DNA of 5,439 nucleotides from assembly GCA_021793945.1 (NCBI GenBank), contig JAJYRT010000126.1, positions 1-5,439 on the forward strand, read 5' to 3'. Under the pieces are notes generated by a model. It ran no database searches and was not told where the DNA came from. It was given only the letters and a program-made list of their open reading frames with translations. Source of the DNA: Thermoplasmata archaeon (GTDB taxonomy: Archaea; Thermoplasmatota; Thermoplasmata; Thermoplasmatales; Thermoplasmataceae). Both the position numbers and the translations under genes were made by a program. How positions within the stretch are numbered: the stretch's first letter is position 1; the number at the start of each line of letters is the position of its first letter. Positions 1 to 5,439 of this stretch are shown piece by piece.

Positions 1-1781
1 TAAGGGTTGCCACCACGTATCCGGGCACACCTTCAAGCGAAGTGGGCAACGTTCTTTCAGAACTTTCTAAAAAGGCAGGCCTGTATTTCCAGTTCTCCGT
101 CAATGAAAAGGTTGCCATTGAGGTGGCCTATTCGTCCGCAATTTCCGGGCTAAGGTCGTTTGTTTTCATGAAGCACGTTGGCCTCAACGTTGCAGCCGAC
201 CCACTCATGAGCATCGCTTATACCGGGGTTCGGGCTGGACTTGTTGTAATGTCTGCTGATGATCCATCCATGTTCTCATCACAGAATGAGCAGGATAACA
301 GGAACTATTCCGAGATAGCCCATATCCCTCTAATAGAGCCTTCCAACTCCCAGGAGGCGAAGGACTTCCTGAGATATGCGTTTGAGATATCGGAGATGGA
401 ACACATCCCGGTACTCTTCAGGACCACCACGAGAGTGAGTCACCAGAGGGGAATGGTGGAGTTGGGGGAAATCGAGAAGAGGGAGGCAGTTGGATTCTTC
501 AAAAGCGACCCTGCCAACTTTGTCGCACTGCCTGTAAATTCGATGGGGCTTAAGGAAAAACTGGTTCAGAAGATGGAAAGGCTCAAAACAGTCTCGGAAG
601 GTTCAAAACTGAACAGGATAGAAACCTATGGATCGGGAAAATATGGAATAATAACTTCCGGAGAGGCCTACAATGTCATGATGGATGCTGTATCCAAGTA
701 CGGACTCGATGTTTCAGTTCTGAAGCTAGGATTCACCAATCCACTTCCTGAGGAAATGATCTCAAGGTTCCTCAGGGAGCATGAGAACGTGATAGTGGTT
801 GAGGAGCTTGACCCATTCCTGGAGACAAGGGTCAGGATGATAGCCCAGATGCACTCCATTGGAACAAAGATATTCGGAAAGCTGGACGGATACTTCACAT
901 TCAGCCACGAGTACAGTCCGGATACTGTTGCTGGTTCGCTCTCAAGAATAATGGGATTCGACACAAAGCAGGTGAGTGTGGAGATAGATGCAACCGCATT
1001 GCCGCCAAGGCCTCCCGTACTCTGCCCTGGATGCCCTCACAGGGCGACATACTATGCAGTGAAGCGTGCAGTGAAAATGTCGAACATAAAGAACCCTGTG
1101 TATTCTTCCGATATAGGCTGTTATTCACTCGGCGTTTATGATCCGTATAACGAGGCGGACGTGATGATTGAAATGGGGTCATCCATTGGAGTTGGAGGTG
1201 GATTCTCAAATGCAACAGATCAGAAGGTAATCTCGTTCATAGGGGATTCGACATTTTTCCACTCCGGGATACCGGGGATCATAAACGCGGTTCACAACGC
1301 ATCTAATGTAATACTTATCGTCATGGACAACAGGACCACCGCCATGACGGGGCAGCAGTCGAACCCAGGCATGAATATAAACGGAATGGGCGACCCTGCA
1401 CCAGAGGTATCAATAGAGGCAATAGTTAGGGCCATTGGCATAAAGTACGTTAAAACCGTGGATCCATACGACTTGAAGAGCACCCTTTTGGCTGTTTCCG
1501 GCGCACTTAGGGAAAACGGCGTATCTGTAATAGTTGCCCGGAGAGAATGCGCAATGATCCGGGACGACCGGATGAGGTCCAAGAAGGAGTGGAAGACATT
1601 CCAGGTAAATCCTGAGAAGTGCAAATTATGCATGAACTGTGTCGAGAAATTCTCCTGTCCTGCCATATTCATAGAAGGCGGCAAAATTGAGATCGACCAG
1701 AACATTTGCGATGGCTGCGGAGTCTGTGCTGAACCTTATGTCTGCCCATTCAAGGCCATAGAGGAGGTGCAGACAGCATGA
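1..1781 (+). CDS. iorA: Indolepyruvate:ferredoxin oxidoreductase, alpha subunit (5' end cut off by window)
   Basis: Catalytic subunit of the cytoplasmic enzyme that decarboxylates indolepyruvate and other aryl pyruvates to aryl-acetyl-CoA and reduces ferredoxin. The frame is open from base 3 and encodes YPGTPSSE (18-41) before any start. The GTG at 42 is therefore an internal valine codon, and perhaps 20-30 N-terminal residues lie outside. Counting from that GTG as residue 1: NEKVA (21-25) should carry the glutamate that activates TPP; MKHVGLNVAADPLM (43-56) is an IorA signature of the pyrimidine domain; CPGCPHR (328-334) opens the pyrophosphate domain; GDS (401-403) and N430 form the GDG-x26-N Mg-TPP site. 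The C-terminus is a two-cluster ferredoxin domain with cysteines 527/530/533/539 and 556/559/562/568. Both motifs are Cx2Cx2Cx5CP; the second is usually Cx2Cx2Cx3CP. The stop overlaps the iorB start, so the subunits are co-translated. Family assignment is firm. Confidence 0.96.
   Translation, partial: RVATTYPGTPSSEVGNVLSELSKKAGLYFQFSVNEKVAIEVAYSSAISGLRSFVFMKHVGLNVAADPLMSIAYTGVRAGLVVMSADDPSMFSSQNEQDNRNYSEIAHIPLIEPSNSQEAKDFLRYAFEISEMEHIPVLFRTTTRVSHQRGMVELGEIEKREAVGFFKSDPANFVALPVNSMGLKEKLVQKMERLKTVSEGSKLNRIETYGSGKYGIITSGEAYNVMMDAVSKYGLDVSVLKLGFTNPLPEEMISRFLREHENVIVVEELDPFLETRVRMIAQMHSIGTKIFGKLDGYFTFSHEYSPDTVAGSLSRIMGFDTKQVSVEIDATALPPRPPVLCPGCPHRATYYAVKRAVKMSNIKNPVYSSDIGCYSLGVYDPYNEADVMIEMGSSIGVGGGFSNATDQKVISFIGDSTFFHSGIPGIINAVHNASNVILIVMDNRTTAMTGQQSNPGMNINGMGDPAPEVSIEAIVRAIGIKYVKTVDPYDLKSTLLAVSGALRENGVSVIVARRECAMIRDDRMRSKKEWKTFQVNPEKCKLCMNCVEKFSCPAIFIEGGKIEIDQNICDGCGVCAEPYVCPFKAIEEVQTA
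1761..1769 (+). promoter_or_regulatory. Strong Shine-Dalgarno site for iorB
   Basis: GAGGAGGTG lies inside the last codons of iorA, 8 bases before the ATG at 1778. It matches the complement of the archaeal 16S rRNA 3' end nearly perfectly. It fixes the iorB start and fits an internal gene of a polycistronic message, where the ribosome finishing iorA can re-initiate at the ATGA overlap. Confidence 0.85.
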
Positions 1782-2383
1782 GAACAGACATAATAATTGC
1801 CGGAGTTGGCGGGCAGGGAGTTGTAACTGCAGGCCTTCTCCTGTCGGAAGCTGCGACCATAAGGGGAATGCATGTTGTTATGTCCGAGATTCACGGACTT
1901 GCCCAGAGAGGAGGATCTGTTTCCGTCGACGTCAGGATAGGCGATGTGTACGGTTCCATAATAGGAAGGGGCGATGCTGATCTCATTATAGGGTTTGAGC
2001 CTATTGAAACGATGCGAGCTATTGCAAGAGCCGGCAATAAGACGCGGGTGATAATGAACTCGGAGAAAATAACGCCGGTGTCCCTCAGCATGCACGACAA
2101 GGAGTACCCAAGCAATTCAGACCTGACGGGAATGGCTGATAAGAGCATAGAAATCAGGGAGATAAACGCCGTGTCCCTTGCGAAGAAGGCTGGCAGTTAC
2201 AAGTCAGTTAATACCGTGATTATAGGGGCTGCAATAGGGCTCGGAATACTTCCATTCGAAAAGGATGACATGCTTTCAGCCCTGAAGAACAGGTTTTCAG
2301 GAAAGCTGTATGACATAAACAGGGAAGCACTAGAGTATGGAATAGATGAAATACTTGCCAACCGGTCTGTCTCTTTTTCATAG
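1778..2383 (+). CDS. iorB: Indolepyruvate:ferredoxin oxidoreductase, beta subunit
   Basis: Small subunit of the IorAB complex, 201 residues, close to the usual family length of about 200. It is a single pyruvate-ferredoxin-oxidoreductase gamma-type domain. The N-terminal GVGGQGV (residues 9-15) is the glycine-rich loop of this fold, and SEIHGLAQRGGSVSV (36-50) is the diagnostic IorB/PorC stretch. The chain has no cysteines, so it carries no Fe-S cluster itself and must work with the clusters in IorA. The start is set by the strong Shine-Dalgarno site at 1761-1769 and by the 4-base overlap with iorA. The last codons contain a T-rich stretch (CTCTTTTTC, 2371-2379). Nothing suggests damage, and codon use resembles iorA rather than the A+T-rich genes to the right. 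The pair is enough for a two-subunit aryl pyruvate oxidoreductase. Confidence 0.95.
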   Translation: MRTDIIIAGVGGQGVVTAGLLLSEAATIRGMHVVMSEIHGLAQRGGSVSVDVRIGDVYGSIIGRGDADLIIGFEPIETMRAIARAGNKTRVIMNSEKITPVSLSMHDKEYPSNSDLTGMADKSIEIREINAVSLAKKAGSYKSVNTVIIGAAIGLGILPFEKDDMLSALKNRFSGKLYDINREALEYGIDEILANRSVSFS

Positions 2384-2510
2384 TATTTCTCCTATCATCC
2401 GGCTTCAAGTCTAAAGCCCAGTGAGATCCACCTCAGGTAGAGTGGCAGAAATACGGTATAATTTATAAGCGGTTTATTTTGCTGTATCGAAACTTGAATA
2501 CGACTACTGC

Positions 2511-2516
2511 TTTTTT
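2511..2516 (+). terminator. T-tract, possible terminator of iorAB
   Basis: A run of six T (context GCTTTTTTGAC) lies in the 159-base gap between convergent iorB and the membrane protein gene. Archaeal RNA polymerase often stops at T-runs without a hairpin, so this and the T5 at the end of iorB are the best candidates. I see no hairpin. The rest of the gap (2384-2542) shows only an A+T-rich TATA-like block (about 2455-2470) with no convincing gene on either side. Confidence 0.3.
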
Positions 2517-2542
2517 GACTGGGATGAAATTGGATAATGATA

Positions 2543-3073
2543 TCAAGTGAATTTCATGGGAATTTTAAACGAGACGGTTTGGGAGCTGGAAGCAAAATGA
2601 TAAATCCAAATATTCCAGGAGGGAATCATAATGATATTCAGATTAAGGGTAACATTTCCAATGTATGAGGCATCGAGTCCATTGAAGACTATGAAGAGGT
2701 TGCCCTTGCTGGGTGTAACCGAGTAGGACTTTACTGTCTCGTTTGAAGAAAATGAGATCCAAGCATTATTGACAGAAACGGACGAGGATGAATAGGGAAT
2801 TTTGACATTTTGCTCGATCTTCTGAATCTCAACAGTTATTGCAAATGAAATCGACGATCCAATTGGGTTGTTAGGGGCAATTACCTCTAAACTATACGTG
2901 CTGGTCATTCCAGAAAAAGTAAAAGTGACGTTCTCTTCGATTGTCCCTTCTGTCTTGAATTTTTCTACTGGAAGTGTAAAAGGTGAGAAAACTACCGAAA
3001 TTGCGCTGTATCCTATAAAAATGACTAGAATAACCAGAATAAAGATTTTAGATGCTCTAGACCCGATTATCAT
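2543..3073 (-). CDS. Predicted membrane-anchored extracellular protein, function unknown
   Basis: I do not recognise a family for this 176-residue protein. The N-terminus has basic residues R6 and K9 followed by one strongly hydrophobic helix (about residues 9-30, KIFILVILVIFIGYSAIS). This is an uncleaved signal anchor or a signal peptide, with the rest outside the cell. The outer part is rich in Ser, Thr, Val, Ile and Asn in alternating strand-like runs, as in a beta-sandwich domain. It has three N-glycosylation sequons: N48-V-T, N111-E-T and N140-V-T. It contains no cysteine. The start ATG is preceded by TGAGGT with only 3-4 bases between, and a stop codon lies in frame just upstream, so the start is well bounded. 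A short ORF ends 12 bases before this start and may share the transcript. Its role could be surface or pilus-like, but that is only inference from topology. Confidence 0.8.
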   Translation of the reverse strand: MIIGSRASKIFILVILVIFIGYSAISVVFSPFTLPVEKFKTEGTIEENVTFTFSGMTSTYSLEVIAPNNPIGSSISFAITVEIQKIEQNVKIPYSSSSVSVNNAWISFSSNETVKSYSVTPSKGNLFIVFNGLDASYIGNVTLNLNIIMIPSWNIWIYHFASSSQTVSFKIPMKFT

Positions 3074-3085
3074 ACTACCTCAAAA

Positions 3086-3229
3086 TTACGCAGGTCCCTC
3101 GGCCCCAGTGTAGAAGCTAATCGAGTTAACGCTACCATAAAGCGGAGGGTAGTTCACATTTGGATTTACCAACCAGATTGTAGAGGTATAAGTAAACTCT
3201 TCAATAGCTTTTGCGAACCCCTTATCCAT
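3086..3229 (-). CDS. Possible 47-residue small protein upstream of the membrane protein gene
   Basis: An open frame from ATG at 3229 to TAA at 3086 gives 47 residues beginning MDKGFAKAIEEFTYTS and ending SISFYTGAEGPA. The composition is protein-like, with one Trp, several Tyr and the run NPNVNYPPLYGS, and no long membrane segment. It stops 12 bases before the start of the membrane protein, in the same direction, so the two may be co-transcribed. No Shine-Dalgarno site is visible. A TATA-like TATTAAATATAC sits about 35-45 bases upstream, but it lies inside the transposase remnant and may be chance. A TAA two codons before the ATG closes an in-frame ATG at 3244. It could be a real small gene, the 3' tail of a lost gene, or noise. 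Confidence 0.35.
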   Translation of the reverse strand: MDKGFAKAIEEFTYTSTIWLVNPNVNYPPLYGSVNSISFYTGAEGPA

Positions 3230-3249
3230 ATATTACTGACTCATAAAAT

Positions 3250-3464
3250 TCATGCTCCGGAAGTATATTTAATATTGTACGGCATCAAACTTACTAGAAA
3301 ATGCTCGATCCCGGCAATATACAAAAATTCAATGTCTTGCTATTCCTATGGATACTTCCACAACAAAGGTCCTTTAATTCTAAAAGTATTCAACCGAATT
3401 CGAATAATCCCTCAATAGGCTCCACCACTCTCTCATAAGACAGAGAGGTTTTTGAGCTTATAAT
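3250..3464 (-). pseudogene. Decayed transposase fragment (C-terminal part)
   Basis: No intact frame crosses this stretch, but two - strand frames read on from each other as protein. Bases 3464-3394 give ...LSYERVVEPIEGLFEFG. One base shifts the frame at 3394/3393, and 3393-3250 continue LNTFRIKGPLLWKYP, then two TAG codons (3346-3348 and 3340-3342), then QDIEFLYIAGIEHFLVSL and a stop at 3250. The order R-VVEP...F-FG...FRIKG...W resembles the C-terminal end of DDE transposases, where the Glu of VEP would be the third catalytic acid. I cannot name the IS family and see no terminal repeats. The two TAG codons replace what were probably Trp or Gln codons. It lies between the GNAT gene and the small ORF and marks this as a region of past insertion. 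Decay by frameshift and nonsense is seen directly; transposase identity is inference from pattern. Confidence 0.5.
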
Positions 3465-3487
3465 TTAGGCTCATCGGCCCATTAAGA

Positions 3488-4087
3488 TCAAACTCTGATT
3501 GGTTCTATATTTTTTCGCACAAGAACATTACTCTTTCCGAAGTCGGCTATAACTTGGAACCCTTTCTCGATGAACATGTGGACTGAGCCAAACCACACTT
3601 CGTAATTCCCTTTCTCTTTCACCGGGTATGCTTCCACAATACCTCCACCATATCTTGCTATCCTTTCCAGAACACCGTCAAGAGCCAATTTTGCAACCCC
3701 TTTATGTCGATGTTGAGTGTCTACAAAAAAGCATGTTATTCTCCACTTCCTTTCATTTCCACTTTCAGTTCCTAGATTCACATACCTCGCAGCATTTTCT
3801 ATCCTAGGTAATTCCTCAAAAGTGCCGTATTGGCAGGAAGCAATAACCCTTCCTCCCCTATAGATGAGAACTGATCTAGACCTGCCTTCCTCAACAAGCT
3901 TCTTTTTTAGATCGTGGTTATAAATACCCTTTTTAGCTTTCTCACTCCTTAGTGTGTGAGATCTCTCGTGATAGTATACGCACCAGCATGAGTTCTGAAC
4001 ACCGTCGTACTTATTGAAAAATGCCTCAAATTTCGGCCAAGATTTAGAATCGAGGTCACCAATACTTAAGTCGTTCATCCCTTCCAT
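3488..4087 (-). CDS. GNAT-family N-acetyltransferase
   Basis: A 199-residue cytoplasmic enzyme expected to move an acetyl group from acetyl-CoA to an amine; the substrate cannot be told. The GNAT core is in the second half. Motif A is FFVDTQHRHKGVA (120-132), with R127-x-x-G130-x-A132 forming the pyrophosphate-binding loop, followed by the helix LALDGVLERIARYGG. A later segment VHMFIEKGFQVIADFG (169-184) is the usual strand 6-7 region. The N-terminal third has an SCWCVYYHER stretch (33-42), seen in a subgroup of GNAT proteins with a conserved Cys-rich N-terminus. The chosen ATG has GTGAG five bases before it; a second ATG three codons on is a fair alternative. The gene starts 39 bases behind the HTH_10 regulator stop, same strand, so they are probably one transcription unit, and the regulator may respond to something this enzyme modifies. 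Base use is more A+T-rich than iorAB. Confidence 0.88.
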   Translation of the reverse strand: MEGMNDLSIGDLDSKSWPKFEAFFNKYDGVQNSCWCVYYHERSHTLRSEKAKKGIYNHDLKKKLVEEGRSRSVLIYRGGRVIASCQYGTFEELPRIENAARYVNLGTESGNERKWRITCFFVDTQHRHKGVAKLALDGVLERIARYGGGIVEAYPVKEKGNYEVWFGSVHMFIEKGFQVIADFGKSNVLVRKNIEPIRV

Positions 4088-4126
4088 ATATACTCACTTT
4101 CTATTGATCGGCTGTTAAATTATCTC

Positions 4127-4888
4127 CTACATTATCGTACTTTGATTTTTCACATGATCGAAGCCCTCATAATGCCCGGTATTAACAGGAATTATTCGCT
4201 CTTCTCTTTTCAACTCAGAAGATTGGTATAGTTTGAGATATGGCATCAATGATTGAATAAGCTTGTTCTCCGCTTTTCTTAAATGTTCCTCATATGTAGA
4301 ACGCGAAATTCCTAGGGTAGCAGAAATAGACTCCGTTGTTACTTTTCTTGGAGAAGAATAGTAACCGTGATCGTATGCTTTCGACAATGCTTCCATTTGT
4401 CTTTCAGTAAGATCGGAGAAGAAGGTCTCTACCCATATTGTTGAGGGGACAGCATCCTGATGAATATTCTTCTTGCTCAGAAGTTCCACATTTCCGAGTT
4501 TGGAAAGATCGTGGAATAAACTTTTGATGCTTTCTTCATCGAAAGCTATCACTCTAAAATAACCCCATCCATCCAAGTAGGTTGCAGGTCCGACATCGCT
4601 TGTATGGTTTCGATCTGTGATCTGCCATACAGTTTTATAAAGGTTGCAACTGCACTTAAGGGTTAAAAAAAGACCGTCTGTGGATGACTTGAATTCTTGT
4701 ATAAACCTCCCTATTTTCTTTACATACTCCTCTATATCTGTCTTCAATGAGGCACTGTTGAACGGAATGTGCATCATTTCTCTATCCCAAACACACCACA
4801 TTGATATTTTTGAACCTTTGTACATTTCAGACATTTTAATCAGAGGATAATCGTACCTTATTTTGAACGAAATTTCCCAAGCCGCCAT
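4127..4888 (-). CDS. HTH_10 (bacterio-opsin activator type) transcription regulator
   Basis: A 253-residue archaeal DNA-binding regulator. The HTH_10 domain is at about residues 159-214: it opens DLTERQMEAL, has the YYSSPRKVTTESIS linker, and ends with the recognition region GISRSTYEEHLRKAENKL, typical of the Bat family. The N-terminal 150 residues form a probable sensing domain with RYDYPLIKMS (11-20) and ISMWCVWDREM (28-38), a pattern I associate with archaeal single-domain Bat-like regulators that lack PAS and GAF parts. Cysteines 32, 79 and 81 could bind metal or sense redox, which is inference. A tail of about 40 residues follows the HTH. No Shine-Dalgarno site precedes the ATG. A TATA box lies about 24 bases upstream, so the message is probably leaderless and the start well supported. 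It is first in a unit with the GNAT gene and divergent from a small broken gene, an arrangement common for autoregulators. Confidence 0.9.
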   Translation of the reverse strand: MAAWEISFKIRYDYPLIKMSEMYKGSKISMWCVWDREMMHIPFNSASLKTDIEEYVKKIGRFIQEFKSSTDGLFLTLKCSCNLYKTVWQITDRNHTSDVGPATYLDGWGYFRVIAFDEESIKSLFHDLSKLGNVELLSKKNIHQDAVPSTIWVETFFSDLTERQMEALSKAYDHGYYSSPRKVTTESISATLGISRSTYEEHLRKAENKLIQSLMPYLKLYQSSELKREERIIPVNTGHYEGFDHVKNQSTIM

Positions 4889-4907
4889 AAGATCAAAACT
4901 TGTTCAC

Positions 4908-4920
4908 ACTTATAGTTTTT
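4908..4920 (-). promoter_or_regulatory. Leaderless promoter of the HTH_10 regulator
   Basis: Read on the - strand the sequence is AAAAACTATAAGT, with the TATA core at 4911-4914. Its centre is about 24 bases from the A of the ATG at 4888. Archaeal transcription starts roughly 22-27 bases after the TATA centre, so the RNA should begin at or next to the ATG. The purine-rich AAAAAC before the TATA could act as the BRE. Confidence 0.6.
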
Positions 4921-4959
4921 GCCCCTTCATGTGACGGCTTTACGCGAAGGTAAAAACTA
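4913..4959. promoter_or_regulatory. Inverted repeat between divergent promoters, possible operator
   Basis: The left arm TAGTTTTTGCCCCTTC (4913-4928) and right arm GAAGGTAAAAACTA (4946-4959) are inverted copies apart from two extra bases and one change. They are separated by 17 bases. Read outward, each arm gives GAAGG..AAAAACTA, and each lies about where the core promoter of its divergent gene should be: the left arm overlaps the TATA box of the regulator. The right arm also sits in the perfect 14-base palindrome AAAAACTAGTTTTT (4952-4965). A dimeric regulator such as the HTH_10 protein could bind here and repress or activate both sides. The repeat is seen directly; its role is inference. 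Confidence 0.45.
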
Positions 4960-4977
4960 GTTTTTTTTGGACTATAT

Positions 4978-5180
4978 ATGCAAATTACCATGATACCCTC
5001 ACTTGACAAAAAAAATGTTGAACGTTTAAGAATGGGAAGAGATTTAGAAATAGATCAGTATATCATGAACGAACTTCAAGGCAACCGGTCCCTTTTGGCA
5101 TATTCTACAGAACCAAAGAGGAAGAAAAGGATTTCAGTGCTATTGTGGAGAAAGTGGTACGATTGATTACCGTGACATAG
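4978..5180 (+). pseudogene. Small gene of unknown function, apparently frameshifted
   Basis: The first frame runs from ATG at 4978 (or ATG at 4990) and stops at 5166 with an odd basic, Trp-rich tail. Up to about base 5084 it is a good helical, charged sequence including VERLRMGRDLEIDQYIMNEL. From 5085 the other frame reads PVPFGIFYRTKEEEKDF and on to EKVVRLITVT, ending with TAG at 5178-5180. Adding one base after 5084 joins them as ...NELQG-(K/N)-PVPFGIFYR..., a smooth protein of about 67 residues. The simplest reading is a single-base loss, in nature or in sequencing. I do not recognise the family. No slippery heptamer is visible, so programmed shifting is unlikely. It is divergent from the HTH_10 gene and probably leaderless or nearly so, with TAAAAACT at 4951-4958 or TATATAT at 4973-4979 as TATA candidates. 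If real it may be a target of that regulator. Confidence 0.5.
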
Positions 5181-5227
5181 TTTCCTCCAAATCTGAAAAG
5201 TGATCCCGAATTATCTTTCATAACTAC

Positions 5228-5233
5228 AAAAAA
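5228..5233 (-). terminator. T-tract downstream of the 5S rRNA gene, possible terminator
   Basis: Read on the - strand this is TGTTTTTTG, about 85 bases after the 5S 3' end. A shorter ATTTTCC follows the 5S end directly at 5317-5311. Either could stop RNA polymerase. No hairpin is evident. Apart from a TATA-like TATATAAA at 5253-5260, the gap 5181-5315 shows nothing else I can support. Confidence 0.25.
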
Positions 5234-5317
5234 CATGCGAATTTCTGATATGTATATAAAACAGGAAACAATTTTTCACGCTTAGAGGAGACTTTATCTC
5301 GCTTATGATAGGAAAAT

Positions 5318-5436
5318 GTGACAGCGAATCGTATTTCCCATGCCCTCGCGGAACATAGTACGTGTACGATACACAGTGGGCTTTACCGTCGGGTTCGGGA
5401 TGAGACCTGGTGTGACCCCACTGTTATGGCCGTCAC
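5318..5436 (-). rRNA. rrf: 5S ribosomal RNA
   Basis: The - strand reads as a complete 5S rRNA of about 119 bases. The ends GTGACGGC (5436-5429) and GCTGTCAC (5325-5318) pair over eight positions with one G-U, forming helix I. ACAGTGGG and CCCACTGT form helix II/III around the conserved loop CATCCCGAACCCGACGG. ATCGTA and TACGAT close helix IV/V, which contains CCGCGAGGG, typical of archaeal 5S. The mature ends may differ by one or two bases. The promoter and any upstream 23S gene would lie beyond the right edge, so linkage to the rest of the rRNA operon cannot be judged. No tRNA or rRNA follows it in this window. Identity is firm. Confidence 0.95.
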
Positions 5437-5439
5437 GAG

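Noticed and set aside
901..1215. Long - strand open frames inside iorA (also at 668-964 and 1292-1705) and inside iorB.
   Set aside because: They are antisense to well-identified conserved genes and show no family motifs or ribosome binding sites.
2384..2542. A tRNA or small RNA in the gap after iorB.
   Set aside because: No cloverleaf arms, T-loop GTTCRA motif, or box C/D pattern could be found.
2868..3113. A + strand frame of 81 codons over the membrane protein start.
   Set aside because: It is the complement of a signal-anchor region; the - strand frame has a membrane helix, sequons and a Shine-Dalgarno site.
3301..3438. A + strand frame of 45 codons (ATG at 3301) with a TATA-like block upstream and a CTCTCT/AGAGAG hairpin plus T5 just after it (3428-3453), resembling a small gene or small RNA.
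   Set aside because: It lies antisense to the transposase remnant, its protein is low in information, and the TATA-like and hairpin sequences fall inside the remnant's codons. The remnant explains the stretch better.
4644..4850. A + strand frame of 68 codons inside the HTH_10 gene.
   Set aside because: It is antisense to the conserved N-terminal domain of the regulator and has no supporting signal.
5086..5096. Programmed -1 frameshift site in the small + strand gene.
   Set aside because: The bases around the frame change do not form an X-XXY-YYZ heptamer in the right register, and no downstream pseudoknot was evident. A lost base is simpler.
5253..5260. TATATAAA on the + strand, a good TATA box facing the 3' end of the 5S gene; on the other strand it could serve a 42-44 codon frame starting at 5236.
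   Set aside because: No gene follows on the + strand except antisense 5S, and the - strand frame is antisense to the small broken gene and not protein-like. A chance A+T-rich match is enough to explain it.

Overview
The window looks archaeal, most plausibly from the Thermoplasmatales or relatives. The evidence is archaeal-type indolepyruvate:ferredoxin oxidoreductase genes, an HTH_10 (bacterio-opsin-activator type) regulator, a TATA box at leaderless spacing from a start codon, and a 5S rRNA of archaeal type. The lineage call is inference; no sequence comparison was run.

Left part (1-2383, + strand): the 3' part of iorA, cut by the window edge, overlaps a complete iorB by 4 bases (ATGA). Together they encode the two subunits of the TPP- and Fe-S-dependent enzyme that oxidises aryl pyruvates from aromatic amino acids to aryl-acetyl-CoA, reducing ferredoxin. 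By eye this part is richer in G+C than what follows.

Middle part (2384-4977, mostly - strand): a more A+T-rich accessory stretch. In the direction of transcription (right to left) it holds an HTH_10 regulator, a GNAT acetyltransferase 39 bases behind it, a decayed C-terminal transposase fragment (about 3250-3464) with a frameshift and two stops, a possible 47-residue small ORF, and a secreted or membrane-anchored protein with one N-terminal membrane helix. The regulator and GNAT gene look like one transcription unit starting at a leaderless promoter.

Right part (4889-5439): the regulator is divergent from a small + strand gene that seems broken by a one-base deletion near 5084. Repairing the frame gives a smooth protein of about 67 residues. 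The 89-base divergent region carries an inverted repeat that places a GAAGG...AAAAACTA box at each promoter. This suggests shared, possibly autoregulatory control. A 5S rRNA gene on the - strand closes the window, with no other rRNA or tRNA downstream of it inside the window.

The most interesting points are the symmetric divergent promoter, the frameshifted small gene with a readable repaired sequence, and the hidden transposase remnant. I found no clear evidence of a wholly new system.
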